From: Roseovarius atlanticus
Lineage (GTDB): Bacteria; Pseudomonadota; Alphaproteobacteria; Rhodobacterales; Rhodobacteraceae
NCBI RefSeq assembly: GCF_001441615.1
Contig: NZ_LAXJ01000016.1
Location: forward strand, 62,001 to 126,000
DNA length: 64,000 nt
Direction: 5' to 3'
Made by a program: the position numbers and the translations under genes. Below, in pieces: positions 26,450 to 35,374 of this stretch. Within the stretch, counting starts at the first letter, position 1. Every line of letters begins with the position of its first letter. The notes under the pieces were generated by a model that was given only the letters and a program-made list of their open reading frames with translations, did not search any database and was not told the DNA's origin.

Positions 26450-26622
26450 GTGTTGGTGCCTGTGTAAACAGGTGAAAAGGGAATGTGCAGCGCATCGCGC
26501 CAGGCACAGCCGCCCCCGCGACCGTGAACCGGGAAGGGTTCCACCGCCACTGGCGCAATGCCGGGAAGGCCGGAAACCGTGGGCCGACAGGCCCGAAACC
26601 GCAAGCCGGGAGACCTGCCAAC
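26450..26622 (+). promoter_or_regulatory. Cobalamin riboswitch upstream of the DUF1636-cobW-cobN run
   Basis: The plus strand carries the AdoCbl riboswitch elements in order: TTGGTGCC at 26454, GAAAAGGGAA, CCGCCCCCGCGACCGTGA, GCCACTGGCGCAATGCCGGG, and ACCGCAAGCCGGGAGACCTG ending near 26620. About 90 bases follow before the DUF1636 start. It should turn down the large cobW-cobN-cobG to cobF operon when adenosylcobalamin is abundant. Confidence 0.94.
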
Positions 26623-26713
26623 AAGAACGAACAGACGGACCGGACGGGGTGTGCCGGGCTCGGATGGGTGGCCACCCGCCACCTCCGCGCGCACCCCCGA
26701 CATTGGAGGATAC

Positions 26714-27091
26714 ATGAGCACGCCTATCGAGCTGCTGATCTGCATCAAGTGCCGCAAGGGGCAGGAGATCCCCGAGGACGAGCGCCGCCCCGGCCAGCGC
26801 CTCTATGACGAGGTCGCGGCGCGTGCGCTGCCCGACGGCGTCACCGTGACACCCGTCGAATGCCTGCAGAACTGTGAGGCGGGCTGCACCGCAGCCATGC
26901 GCGGCGGCGAACGTTGGACGTATCTGTACGGAAATCTCGACGAAACGTCGCATCCCGACATGCTGCTGCAAGGCGCGGTCCTCTATCAACAGACCGACGA
27001 CGGGCTGATCCCGTGGCGCCAGCGCCCCGAACATTTCAAGCGCAACTGCGTTGCGCGCATCCCACCTCTGACTGCAAAGGCTGACCAATGA
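26714..27091 (+). CDS. DUF1636 family Cys-rich protein (copy 2)
   Basis: A 125-aa small protein. The Cys pattern is LLICIKCRKGQ near residue 10 and ECLQNCEAGCTAAM near residue 50, typical of a thioredoxin-like ferredoxin fold that may bind an Fe-S cluster or metal; another Cys lies in FKRNCVARIP near the end. ATG at 26714 has GGAGG five bases upstream. It is the first gene after the second cobalamin riboswitch and overlaps cobW by 4 bases, which suggests a role in metal supply or electron transfer for cobalt insertion. Function is not established. Confidence 0.8.
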   Translation: MSTPIELLICIKCRKGQEIPEDERRPGQRLYDEVAARALPDGVTVTPVECLQNCEAGCTAAMRGGERWTYLYGNLDETSHPDMLLQGAVLYQQTDDGLIPWRQRPEHFKRNCVARIPPLTAKADQ

Positions 27092-28140
27092 CCGATCTTG
27101 CGAAACTTCCCGTCACCGTAATCACGGGCTTTCTGGGCTCCGGCAAGACGACGCTGGTGCGCCACCTGATGCAGAACCCCGGCGGCCGCCGTCTGGCCGT
27201 TGTGGTCAACGAATTCGGCGATGTCGGCGTCGACGGCGACATCCTGAAAAGCTGCGCCATCCCCGATTGCCCGGCGGAAAACATCATGGAACTGGCCAAT
27301 GGCTGCATCTGCTGCACCGTGGCCGACGATTTCATCCCAACGATCGAGGCGCTGATGGCGCTCGATCCGCGGCCCGATCACATCCTGATCGAAACCAGCG
27401 GCCTCGCCCTGCCCAAGCCCCTGCTCAAGGCGTTCGACTGGCCCGATATCCGCTCCAAGATCACCGTCGACGGCGTCATCGCCCTCGCCGATGCCGAGGC
27501 CGTCGCGGCAGGCCGGTTCGCCCCCGACGTGGCCCGGGTCGACGCCCAGCGCCTGGCCGATGACAGCATCGACCACGAAACCCCTCTGTCCGAGGTGTTC
27601 GAGGACCAGATCTCGTGCGCCGACATCATCCTGCTGACCAAGCCCGACCTTGCCGGCCCCGAGGGCGTGGCGCGCGCCAAGGAGGTCATCGCCGCCGAAG
27701 CGCCCCGCCCCCTGCCCGTCGTCGAGGTCGCCGAGGGCGTTGTCGATCCCCGCGTGATCCTCGGGCTGGAGGCCGCCGCGGAGGATGACATGGACGCACG
27801 CCCCAGCCACCACGACGACCACGACGATCACGAGCATGACGATTTCGACTCCGTCGTCATCGACCTCCCGGAACTCGGCGATCCCGCCGACCTGGTCAGC
27901 CGCATCGAGGATCTGGCCAACAGCCAGAACATCCTGCGCGTCAAGGGCTATGCCAGCGTCGCGGGCAAGCCTATGCGCCTTCTGGTGCAGGCCGTGGGCG
28001 CGCGCGTGCGCCATCAATACGACCGCCCGTGGAAACCGGACGAGGCCCGCCGCGGGCGTCTCGTGGTCATCGCCGAGCATGACGACGTGAATGTCGATGC
28101 CATCCGCGCCGTGCTGGCTCCGGCCGAGGCCGCCGAGTAA
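27088..28140 (+). CDS. cobW: CobW-type metallochaperone GTPase
   Basis: A 350-aa G3E-family P-loop GTPase with Walker A VITGFLGSGKTTLVRHL, the metal motif NGCICCTVADDF, LIETSGLALPKP and a C-terminal CobW_C domain. An Asp/His stretch (PSHHDDHDDHEHDDFD) lies near residue 235 and should bind Co2+. CobW proteins deliver cobalt for corrin insertion. It sits directly before cobN, 3 bases apart, in the riboswitch-controlled run. Confidence 0.95.
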   Translation: MTDLAKLPVTVITGFLGSGKTTLVRHLMQNPGGRRLAVVVNEFGDVGVDGDILKSCAIPDCPAENIMELANGCICCTVADDFIPTIEALMALDPRPDHILIETSGLALPKPLLKAFDWPDIRSKITVDGVIALADAEAVAAGRFAPDVARVDAQRLADDSIDHETPLSEVFEDQISCADIILLTKPDLAGPEGVARAKEVIAAEAPRPLPVVEVAEGVVDPRVILGLEAAAEDDMDARPSHHDDHDDHEHDDFDSVVIDLPELGDPADLVSRIEDLANSQNILRVKGYASVAGKPMRLLVQAVGARVRHQYDRPWKPDEARRGRLVVIAEHDDVNVDAIRAVLAPAEAAE

Positions 28141-28143
28141 CCG

Positions 28144-31100
28144 ATGCACGTCGTCTTCCGCGAAAGCCACGGTCTGGAAGAAACCGACACCCCCACCGAC
28201 CTGGGCCAAAGCCCGGCGGACCTGGTGGTGCTGTCGTTTTCCGACAGCGACCTTGGCGCCTTCGCGGAAGGCTGGCATCGGCGGCGCGAGGGCCTGCCCG
28301 GCCTGCGCCTGGCAAACCTCACAGCCCTGCGGCACCCGCTCTCGGTCGACACCTATGTCGAACAGACGCTGACCGGCGCCAAAGGCATCCTGATCCGGCT
28401 GATCGGCGGGGTGCCCTATTGGGAATACGGGCTTCAGCAGGTCCTGGCGCTGGCGCAGGAAAAAGGCATCGCGCTCGCCGTGCTGCCCGCCGACGGCCGG
28501 CCCGACCCCCGGCTCGACGCCTATTCCACCCTGCCTGTCTCGACCCTGCGGCGCCTCGCCGAGCTTTGCGACAACGGCGGCAGCATCGCGGCGCAGGCCG
28601 CCCTGCAACAACTGGCGCTCGCCGCAGGCCTCTATGCCGCGCCCGTGCGCGGGGCCAAGGTGCTGCCCATGGTCGGCGCCTGGACGCCCGAGCACGGCGC
28701 GTGCTGCCCGCTCGCCGATCTGCCCGTCACGCAGACCCGCATCCTGATCGTCTTTTACCGCTCCTACGTGGTGGCCGCCGACCTCGCCCCGATCGAGGCA
28801 CTGATGCAGGCCTTCCAGGCGCGGGGTCATCACGTTCGCGCGCTCTTCACACCGTCGCTCAAGGCCCCCGAGGCGGCAGGCTGGCTGCGTCGGCAGGTGC
28901 AGGCCTACGGCCCCCACGCCATCGTCAACGCCACCGCCTTTTCCGGCAAGGGCGACGACGGCACCTCGCCACTCGACGCGGGCAACGTGCCTGTGTTCCA
29001 GGCCGCGCTGGCCACCTCCACCCGCGACGTATGGGACGGCTCCGAACGCGGCTTGTCGCCCGCTGACCTCGCCATGCATGTCGTCCTGCCCGAGGTCGAC
29101 GGGCGGCTGACCGGCGGCACGATCTCTTTTAAGGAACCAGGCACGCGCGATCCCGACCTGGAATTTTCCCGCTTCGCACACCGGGCCGAGCCGGACCTGA
29201 CCGCGGCGCTGGTTTCCCGCGTGCAAGGCTGGCTCGACCTCGCCGCCACGCCCGCCGCGTCGCGTCATCCGGCGATTATCCTCTCCACCTATCCCGGCAA
29301 GGACTGGCAGATGGGCCACGCCGTGGGCCTCGACGCCCCCGCCTCGGCCCGCGCCATCCTCTCGGACCTGCGCGATGCGGGCTACACGCTGGACGCGACA
29401 CCGGACGCGCAGGAAGACCGCCTGCTGGCGCGCGAGATGCGCCTGTCGCTTGCGGACTACAAGACGCTGCTGGCACGCCTGCCTTCCCCTCTGCGCGACG
29501 ACCTCTACCTGGCCTGGGGCCGTCCCGAGGACGACACCAACGCCACGGACGGCGAATTCCGTTTCGCCGCCCTCCGCCTCGGCAACGCCATCGTCGCGCT
29601 GCAACCCGAACGGGGCACGCCAAAGGCCCGCGACGACGATTACCACGACCTGTCACGCGTGCCCCGCCATGCCTATGTCGCCTTCTACCTCTGGCTCCAG
29701 ACCGAAGCAGACGCGCTCATCCATATCGGCGCGCATGGCACGCTTGAGTGGCTGCCGGGCAAGGCCGTCGCCCTGTCGCCTGCCTGCTGGCCCGAGGCGC
29801 TGACCGGCGCGCTGCCCGTCATCTACCCCTTCATCGTCAACGACCCCGGCGAGGCCGCGCAGGCCAAGCGCCGCATCGGCGCCGTGACCTTGGGCCACGT
29901 GCCCCCGCCGATGCAAGCCAGCGCAGCGCCTGACCGCCTGTCAACGCTGGAATCGCTGCTCGACGAGTTTTCCACCGCCGACGGGCTCGACCCCCGCCGC
30001 CGCGACCGCCTGCAGGCCGATATCCGCGCCGAGGCGCAAGCGCTTGGAGTCGAGGACGATCTGGGCCTCGACCGCGCCACATCGACCACCGAGGCGATCA
30101 CCCGCATCGACCGTTTTGTCTGCGACATCAAGGAAAGCATGTTCGGTGACGGGCTGCACATCTGGGGCCGACCGGATACCGACGCGGAACCGATGGTTTG
30201 CAGCGCCCTGGCCGAGCGGCAGTCGCTGCTCGACGCGCTCGACGGGCGGCGCATCGCGGCGGGCCCCTCCGGCTCGCCCTATCGCGGCCGCGACGACGTT
30301 CTGCCCACCGGGCGCAACCTCTTCACCACCGATCCCCGCTCTGTTCCCACGCGGGCCGCACACGCCCAAGGCGTCAAGCTGGCCGAGGAACTGATCCGCC
30401 GCCACCTGCAGGAAGAAGGCGAGTGGCCCCGCGGCCTGATCGTCGATCTCTGGGGCTCGGCCACCATGCGCACGGCGGGCGAGGAATTCGCCATGGCCCT
30501 TCATTTGCTGGGCGTCAGACCGATCTGGGACAAGGGCTCGGAACGGGTCTCGGGGATCGAAGTACTGCCCATCGCCGAACTCGACCGCCCCCGCATCGAC
30601 GTCACCCTGCGCGTCTCGGGCCTCTTCCGCGACGTGTTCCCGACCCTCTCGGGCCTCTTCTCTCAAGCCGTGCGCGCCCTCGAACAACGCGACGAAGCCC
30701 CCGACTGGAACCCCTATGCCGGTCACGCCTCCGGCGCGCGGGTCTATGGCCCCGCCCCCGGCAGCTTCGGCCTCGGCATGGGCGCCGCACCGGAAACCTA
30801 CACCGCAGAGGCCCGCACACAGGCGGGCGAGGCCTGGCTTTCCGCCTCCGCCTGGGCGCTCGACGGCGACCACGCCACCCGCGACGACGCCGGTATCCGC
30901 GCCCGGGTCGAGAATGCCGACAGCTTCGTCCACCTTCAGGACCTGCCCGAAACCGACCTGCTGCTCGCTGCCGACTATGCCACGCACGAGGCGGGGTTTG
31001 CCGCCGCGCAATCGGTCACCGGCGGGCGGGCCGCGCTCTATCATCTCGACAACACCGATCCCAACCGCCCCCGCGCCCGCACCCTGCCCGAGGAGATCGC

Positions 31101-31419
31101 GCGCGTCGTCCATGCCCGCGCCACCAACCCCGGCTGGATCGCAGGCATGAAACGCCACGGCTTCAGGGGCGCCGCCGAAATCGCCGCCACTCTTGACCAC
31201 ATGGCCGCCTTCGCCCATCTCGCGCAGGTCGTCGGCCCGCATCTGTTCGATGCCTATCATGACGCCACGTTGGGCGACCCCGAAACCGACGCCTTTTTGC
31301 GCGAGGCCAACCCCGAAGCATATGCCGCCATGCAGGATCGGTTCCGCGCCCTGCTCGATGCCGGGCTCTGGCAAACCCGCCGCAACGCCATCCTGGCCGG
31401 GCTCGAGAGCAGCGCATGA
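28144..31419 (+). CDS. cobN: Aerobic cobaltochelatase large subunit CobN
   Basis: A 1091-aa member of the CobN/magnesium chelatase H family. Typical parts include PYWEYGLQQVLALAQEKGI in the N-terminal third, AYVAFYLWLQTEADALIHIG with HGTLEWLPGKAVALSPACWP in the core, and WGSATMRTAGEEFAMALHLL. It inserts Co2+ into hydrogenobyrinic acid a,c-diamide with ATP, together with CobS and CobT, which are not in this window. It is somewhat shorter than classical CobN. The 3' end overlaps cobG by 4 bases. Confidence 0.96.
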   Translation: MHVVFRESHGLEETDTPTDLGQSPADLVVLSFSDSDLGAFAEGWHRRREGLPGLRLANLTALRHPLSVDTYVEQTLTGAKGILIRLIGGVPYWEYGLQQVLALAQEKGIALAVLPADGRPDPRLDAYSTLPVSTLRRLAELCDNGGSIAAQAALQQLALAAGLYAAPVRGAKVLPMVGAWTPEHGACCPLADLPVTQTRILIVFYRSYVVAADLAPIEALMQAFQARGHHVRALFTPSLKAPEAAGWLRRQVQAYGPHAIVNATAFSGKGDDGTSPLDAGNVPVFQAALATSTRDVWDGSERGLSPADLAMHVVLPEVDGRLTGGTISFKEPGTRDPDLEFSRFAHRAEPDLTAALVSRVQGWLDLAATPAASRHPAIILSTYPGKDWQMGHAVGLDAPASARAILSDLRDAGYTLDATPDAQEDRLLAREMRLSLADYKTLLARLPSPLRDDLYLAWGRPEDDTNATDGEFRFAALRLGNAIVALQPERGTPKARDDDYHDLSRVPRHAYVAFYLWLQTEADALIHIGAHGTLEWLPGKAVALSPACWPEALTGALPVIYPFIVNDPGEAAQAKRRIGAVTLGHVPPPMQASAAPDRLSTLESLLDEFSTADGLDPRRRDRLQADIRAEAQALGVEDDLGLDRATSTTEAITRIDRFVCDIKESMFGDGLHIWGRPDTDAEPMVCSALAERQSLLDALDGRRIAAGPSGSPYRGRDDVLPTGRNLFTTDPRSVPTRAAHAQGVKLAEELIRRHLQEEGEWPRGLIVDLWGSATMRTAGEEFAMALHLLGVRPIWDKGSERVSGIEVLPIAELDRPRIDVTLRVSGLFRDVFPTLSGLFSQAVRALEQRDEAPDWNPYAGHASGARVYGPAPGSFGLGMGAAPETYTAEARTQAGEAWLSASAWALDGDHATRDDAGIRARVENADSFVHLQDLPETDLLLAADYATHEAGFAAAQSVTGGRAALYHLDNTDPNRPRARTLPEEIARVVHARATNPGWIAGMKRHGFRGAAEIAATLDHMAAFAHLAQVVGPHLFDAYHDATLGDPETDAFLREANPEAYAAMQDRFRALLDAGLWQTRRNAILAGLESSA

Positions 31420-32546
31420 GCGGCGCAACACACCCAATCGTCAAGGGATGGTGCCCCGGCGCGCATCGCCCGATGATGTCGGGCGACGGGCTGGTCGTGC
31501 GCGTGCGCCCCTTTCGGGCCGAACTGACCAGCGCCCAGACCCTGGCCTTGTGCGACCTGTCGCAGCGCTACGGCAACGGCGTGATCGACCTGACCTCGCG
31601 CGCCAACCTGCAATTGCGCGGCGTGGCCGAGGCCGACCATCCCGCCCTGCTCACCGCGCTCGACGCGCTGGGCCTGATAGATGCAGACCCCGCCATCGAG
31701 GGTCATCGCAACATCCTCGTCCCGGCCCGGCGCGATGCAGGCGGGTTGACTGGCAGGCTCTATGACCAGGTCCTCGCTGCCCTCCCGCGCCTGCCCGACC
31801 TGCCCGAAAAGATGGGCTTTGCCATCGACACCGGCCCCGACGCCTGCCTTGGCTACGGCTCGGCGGACTTCCGGTTCGAGCTGGACACCACCGGCGCGTT
31901 GCTCCTGCGCGCGGACGGTGCCCAAACTGCGCGCCCGGTTACAGAAGCTACGGCTAAGGCCGCCTTGCTGGACCTCGCCCGGTGGTTCGCCGAGACCGGC
32001 GGTGGCCCTGCGGGCCGCATGGCGCGGCACCTGACCACGACATCCCTTCCCCAAGCCTGGACCCAGACAGAACCGCGCACCCAGTCCGCCCCGTGCGTCC
32101 CCGGCTCCGTACCCGAGGGCTCTATCCTCGGCGCACCTTTCGGCAAACTGGCCGCCGACGACCTACAGACCCTTCTGGAAAAAAGCGGCGCATCGCACAT
32201 GCGCCTGATGCTGAACCGCCTCTTCCTGCTGGTGGACGGCACCCCCGGTGACACGCCCTTCGTCACCGAACCCGGCAATCCGCTCATGTCCGCCCACGCC
32301 TGCCCCGGTGCACCCTTTTGCCCCCAGGCAACAGTGCCCACCATGGATATCGCCCGCGATCTGGCCTCCCGCGTTTCCGGCACCCTGCACGTCTCCGGCT
32401 GCGCCAAGGGCTGCGCCCTTCCCCGCGCCGCAGACACCACCCTGACCGGACGCGACGGTCGTTTCGACCTTGTCCGCAACGGAGCCCCGTGGGACACACC
32501 CTGCGCACGGGGCCTGAGCCCCAAAGACCTGAACGAGACCCTTTGA
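31416..32546 (+). CDS. cobG: Precorrin-3B synthase CobG
   Basis: A 376-aa protein of the sulfite/nitrite reductase-like fold. N-terminal KGWCPGAHRPMMSGDGLVVR and DLTSRANLQLRGV match CobG, and the C-terminal Fe-S cluster Cys residues lie in AHACPGAPFCPQATV and SGCAKGCALP. It uses O2 to hydroxylate C20 and form the ring-A lactone, so ring contraction is aerobic. Some Rhodobacterales use CobZ for this step. ATGA-type overlaps with cobN and cobH. Confidence 0.94.
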   Translation: MSGATHPIVKGWCPGAHRPMMSGDGLVVRVRPFRAELTSAQTLALCDLSQRYGNGVIDLTSRANLQLRGVAEADHPALLTALDALGLIDADPAIEGHRNILVPARRDAGGLTGRLYDQVLAALPRLPDLPEKMGFAIDTGPDACLGYGSADFRFELDTTGALLLRADGAQTARPVTEATAKAALLDLARWFAETGGGPAGRMARHLTTTSLPQAWTQTEPRTQSAPCVPGSVPEGSILGAPFGKLAADDLQTLLEKSGASHMRLMLNRLFLLVDGTPGDTPFVTEPGNPLMSAHACPGAPFCPQATVPTMDIARDLASRVSGTLHVSGCAKGCALPRAADTTLTGRDGRFDLVRNGAPWDTPCARGLSPKDLNETL

Positions 32547-33175
32547 TGCCATACGAATACGAAAAGGACGGCGCGGCCATATACCGCGAAAGCTTCGCCA
32601 CAATCCGGGCCGAAGCCGCGCTGTCGCGGTTCGACCCCGATGAAGAGCCCATCGCCGTCCGCATGATCCACGCCGCCGGCATGGTCGGGCTGGAAGAGCA
32701 TGTGCGCTTCTCTCCCGGATTTGCCCGCACCGCCCGTGCCGCGCTGGAGAATGGCGCGCCGATCTTCTGCGATGCGCGTATGGTGTCTGAGGGTGTCACG
32801 CGCACCCGCCTGCCCGCCGACAACGAGGTGATCTGCACCCTGCACGCCGACGGCATCGTCGAGCGTGCGCGCGAAATGGGCAACACGCGCTCCGCCGCCG
32901 CGCTGGAACTGTGGCGCCCGAAACTGGCCGGGGCGCTGGTGGCCATCGGCAACGCGCCCACCGCTCTTTTCCATCTTCTCAACATGCTCGAAGACCCGGA
33001 CTGCCCGCGCCCGGCGGCCATCATCGGCTGCCCTGTCGGCTTCGTTGGCGCGCGCGAATCAAAGGATGCGCTCTGGGCCGATCAGCCCGTGCCCTGCTGC
33101 ATCGTCGGGGGTCGGCTGGGCGGCAGCGCCATCACCGTGGCCGCCATCAACGCCATCGCGAGCCGCGCGGAATGA
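32546..33175 (+). CDS. cobH: Precorrin-8X methylmutase CobH
   Basis: A 209-aa CobH/CbiC protein with the catalytic His42 in VRMIHAAGMVGL, then APIFCDARMVSEGVTRTRLP, GNAPTALFHLLNMLED and IIGCPVGFVGARESKDAL. It moves the C11 methyl to C12, giving hydrogenobyrinic acid. The ATG shares its A with the cobG stop (TGATG), and the stop overlaps cobI by 4 bases. Internal frames are also open for long stretches, but this one holds all family motifs. Confidence 0.95.
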   Translation: MPYEYEKDGAAIYRESFATIRAEAALSRFDPDEEPIAVRMIHAAGMVGLEEHVRFSPGFARTARAALENGAPIFCDARMVSEGVTRTRLPADNEVICTLHADGIVERAREMGNTRSAAALELWRPKLAGALVAIGNAPTALFHLLNMLEDPDCPRPAAIIGCPVGFVGARESKDALWADQPVPCCIVGGRLGGSAITVAAINAIASRAE

Positions 33176-33903
33176 GCGCGCCCGGCACGATCTGGGGCGT
33201 CGGCCTCGGCCCCGGCGACCCCGACCTCCTGTCGGTCAAGGCCGACCGCCTTCTGCGCGGCGCACGGCACGTCGCGTTCTTCCGCAAGGCAGGCAGGCAG
33301 GGACAGGCCCGGCGCATCGTCGAGGGAATGCTGCGCGCCGACGTCACCGAAATCGCGATGGAATACCCCGTCACCACGGAAATTCCGCTGACCGATCCGC
33401 GCTACAACGAAATTCTGTCCGCATTCTACCAGACTTGCACCGACCGTTTGTGTGCCTTGTCCCGGGCGGGCGAGGACGTGGTGATCGTCTGCGAGGGCGA
33501 TCCGTTCTTCTACGGCTCTTTCATGCACCTGCATTCACGCCTGCGCGACCACCGCCCGGTGCAGGTCGTGCCCGCCATCACCGGCATGTCCGCCGCATGG
33601 ACGGCCACCGACGCGCCGATCACTTGGGGCGACGACATCCTTTCGACCCTCATGGGCACCCTGCCCGAGGACACGCTGGTCGAACACATGAAGCGGGCCG
33701 ACGCTCTGGTGATCATGAAGATCGGCCGCAACATCGAAAAGATCCGCCGTGCGCTGCGCCGCGCAGGCCGGTACGATGCGGCATGGCTCGTGGAATACGC
33801 CTCGATGCCCAACCAGACGGTACAGCGCCTGTCCGAGGCCGAGGACAAGATAACGCCCTACTTCTCGATAATCATCGTGCACGGGCAGGGCCGGCGTCCA
33901 TGA
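33172..33903 (+). CDS. cobI: Precorrin-2 C20-methyltransferase CobI
   Basis: A 243-aa tetrapyrrole methylase with GTIWGVGLGPGDPDLLSVKA at the N-terminus, VIVCEGDPFFYGSFMHLH for S-adenosylmethionine binding, and VVPAITGMSAAW. The sequence fits CobI/CbiL. It adds the C20 methyl that is later lost during ring contraction. It overlaps cobH and cobJ by 4 bases each. Confidence 0.94.
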   Translation: MSAPGTIWGVGLGPGDPDLLSVKADRLLRGARHVAFFRKAGRQGQARRIVEGMLRADVTEIAMEYPVTTEIPLTDPRYNEILSAFYQTCTDRLCALSRAGEDVVIVCEGDPFFYGSFMHLHSRLRDHRPVQVVPAITGMSAAWTATDAPITWGDDILSTLMGTLPEDTLVEHMKRADALVIMKIGRNIEKIRRALRRAGRYDAAWLVEYASMPNQTVQRLSEAEDKITPYFSIIIVHGQGRRP

Positions 33904-34652
33904 CGGGCAGCATCGTCATAGCAGGCCTTGGCCCCGGCGCCGACGACCTGGTAACGCCCGAGGTCACGGCGGCGCTTGCGCAGGCCACCGATGTGGTCGG
34001 CTACATTCCCTATGTCGCCCGCGTGGCCGAGCGTCCGGGCCTCACGCTGCACCCGTCCGACAACCGCGTCGAACTGGACCGCGCCCGCCACGCGCTTGAG
34101 ATGGCCTGCGGGGGCAGGCGCGTTGTCGTGGTGTCTTCGGGCGATCCGGGCGTCTTCGCCATGGCCTCGGCGGTCTTCGAGGCGGTCGAGGCCGGCCCGG
34201 CCGGCTGGCGCGATCTCGACATCCGCGTCCTGCCCGGCATCACCGCGATGCTGGCCGCTGCCGCGCGCGCGGGCGCCCCCCTCGGCCACGATTTTTGCGC
34301 AATCAACCTCAGCGACAACCTCAAGCCCTGGGCGCTGATCGAAAAGCGCCTGCGCCTCGCGGCAGAGGCGGATTTCGCCATGGCCTTCTACAATCCCCGG
34401 TCGAAATCCCGACCCGAAGGCTTTGCCAAGACACTGGACATCCTGAACGATGCCTGTGGCGACGATCGCCCGGTGATATTTGCCCGCGCCGTCAGCACCC
34501 CCGAAGAAATGTTGCAGATAGTGCCCTTGTCAGAATGTACGCCAGTGATGGCCGACATGCGCACGGTTGTCTTGGTCGGAAACTCCACCACCCGCCTGAT
34601 CGAACGTCGCGGCGCTCCCATCGTCTATACGCCGCGCGCGGTGGCACCATGA
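33900..34652 (+). CDS. cobJ: Precorrin-3B C17-methyltransferase CobJ
   Basis: A 250-aa tetrapyrrole methylase: SIVIAGLGPGADDLVTPEVT start, VGYIPYVARV, VVVSSGDPGVFAMASAVFEA, HDFCAINLSDNLKPWALIEK, and AFYNPRSKSRPEG, all typical of CobJ/CbiH. It contracts the ring while methylating C17. Its last 28 bases overlap the opposing cobK gene. Confidence 0.95.
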   Translation: MTGSIVIAGLGPGADDLVTPEVTAALAQATDVVGYIPYVARVAERPGLTLHPSDNRVELDRARHALEMACGGRRVVVVSSGDPGVFAMASAVFEAVEAGPAGWRDLDIRVLPGITAMLAAAARAGAPLGHDFCAINLSDNLKPWALIEKRLRLAAEADFAMAFYNPRSKSRPEGFAKTLDILNDACGDDRPVIFARAVSTPEEMLQIVPLSECTPVMADMRTVVLVGNSTTRLIERRGAPIVYTPRAVAP

Positions 34653-35374
34653 AGCCAGCTCAGAACCTCCTCGACGCTATGCGCCTCCGTGCGTGCCGGG
34701 ATGGCGGGCCGGTCGATCATGACCACCGGAAGGCCAAGCTGTCGCGCCGCGATGATCTTGGCCTGAGCCCCCGTGCCGCCCGCATTCTTGGACACGACCA
34801 ACTCGGTGCCATGCGCCCGCATCAGCGCCAGGTCGCCCTCCACCTCGAACGGTCCCCGGTCGACAACAACCTGCGCCTTGGGCAGCGGCACCCGACCCGG
34901 CGCATCGACCAGTCGCAACAGGTAATCGTGCTGCGGCTGCGCGGCAAAGGCGGGCAGGTTCATGCGCCCCAGCGCCAGGAAAACGCGCCTCGGCCGGCCC
35001 GACAGCGCAGCCACCGCGCCCTCCATGTCCGGCACATGGGTCCAGCGATCCTGCGCCCCGGCCTGCCACGGCGCCCGGGTCAGAGCCAGCAGGGGCAGGT
35101 CCAGCGCATCACAGGCGGAGACCGCGTTGGCGCTCATCTGCGCGGCAAAGGGATGGGTCGCGTCGATCAAATGGGTCACGCCATTTGCCTTGAGATGGGC
35201 AACCAACCCGTCCACCCCGCCGAAACCTCCAACGCGCACCGGCAACGGCTGATCCGCGGGGGTCTTGACCCGTCCCGCAAGGCTGATAGTGGCCCGCACG
35301 CCCTGCGCGGCCAATGCCTGCCCCATCTGCATGGCTTCGGTCGTACCACCCAACAGCAGAACGGTCGGTGTCAT
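34625..35374 (-). CDS. cobK: Precorrin-6A reductase CobK
   Basis: A 249-aa CobK/CbiJ protein with N-terminal TVLLLGGTTEAMQMGQALAA, LIDATHPFAAQMSANAV, and a C-terminal LVVSKNAGGTGAQAKIIAAR motif. It reduces precorrin-6A with NADPH. It is the only gene of the corrin run on the minus strand: its 3' end overlaps cobJ by 28 bases and its start codon overlaps the cobL start within CATG (35372-35375). Its promoter must therefore lie inside cobL. Confidence 0.95.
   Translation of the reverse strand: MTPTVLLLGGTTEAMQMGQALAAQGVRATISLAGRVKTPADQPLPVRVGGFGGVDGLVAHLKANGVTHLIDATHPFAAQMSANAVSACDALDLPLLALTRAPWQAGAQDRWTHVPDMEGAVAALSGRPRRVFLALGRMNLPAFAAQPQHDYLLRLVDAPGRVPLPKAQVVVDRGPFEVEGDLALMRAHGTELVVSKNAGGTGAQAKIIAARQLGLPVVMIDRPAIPARTEAHSVEEVLSWLHGATARGV

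Noticed and set aside
26986..29646. Minus-strand open frame of 886 codons opposite cobW and cobN
   Set aside because: It lacks any family motif, is low-complexity in Gly, Arg, Asp and Gln, and is the antisense shadow expected from GC-rich third codon positions.
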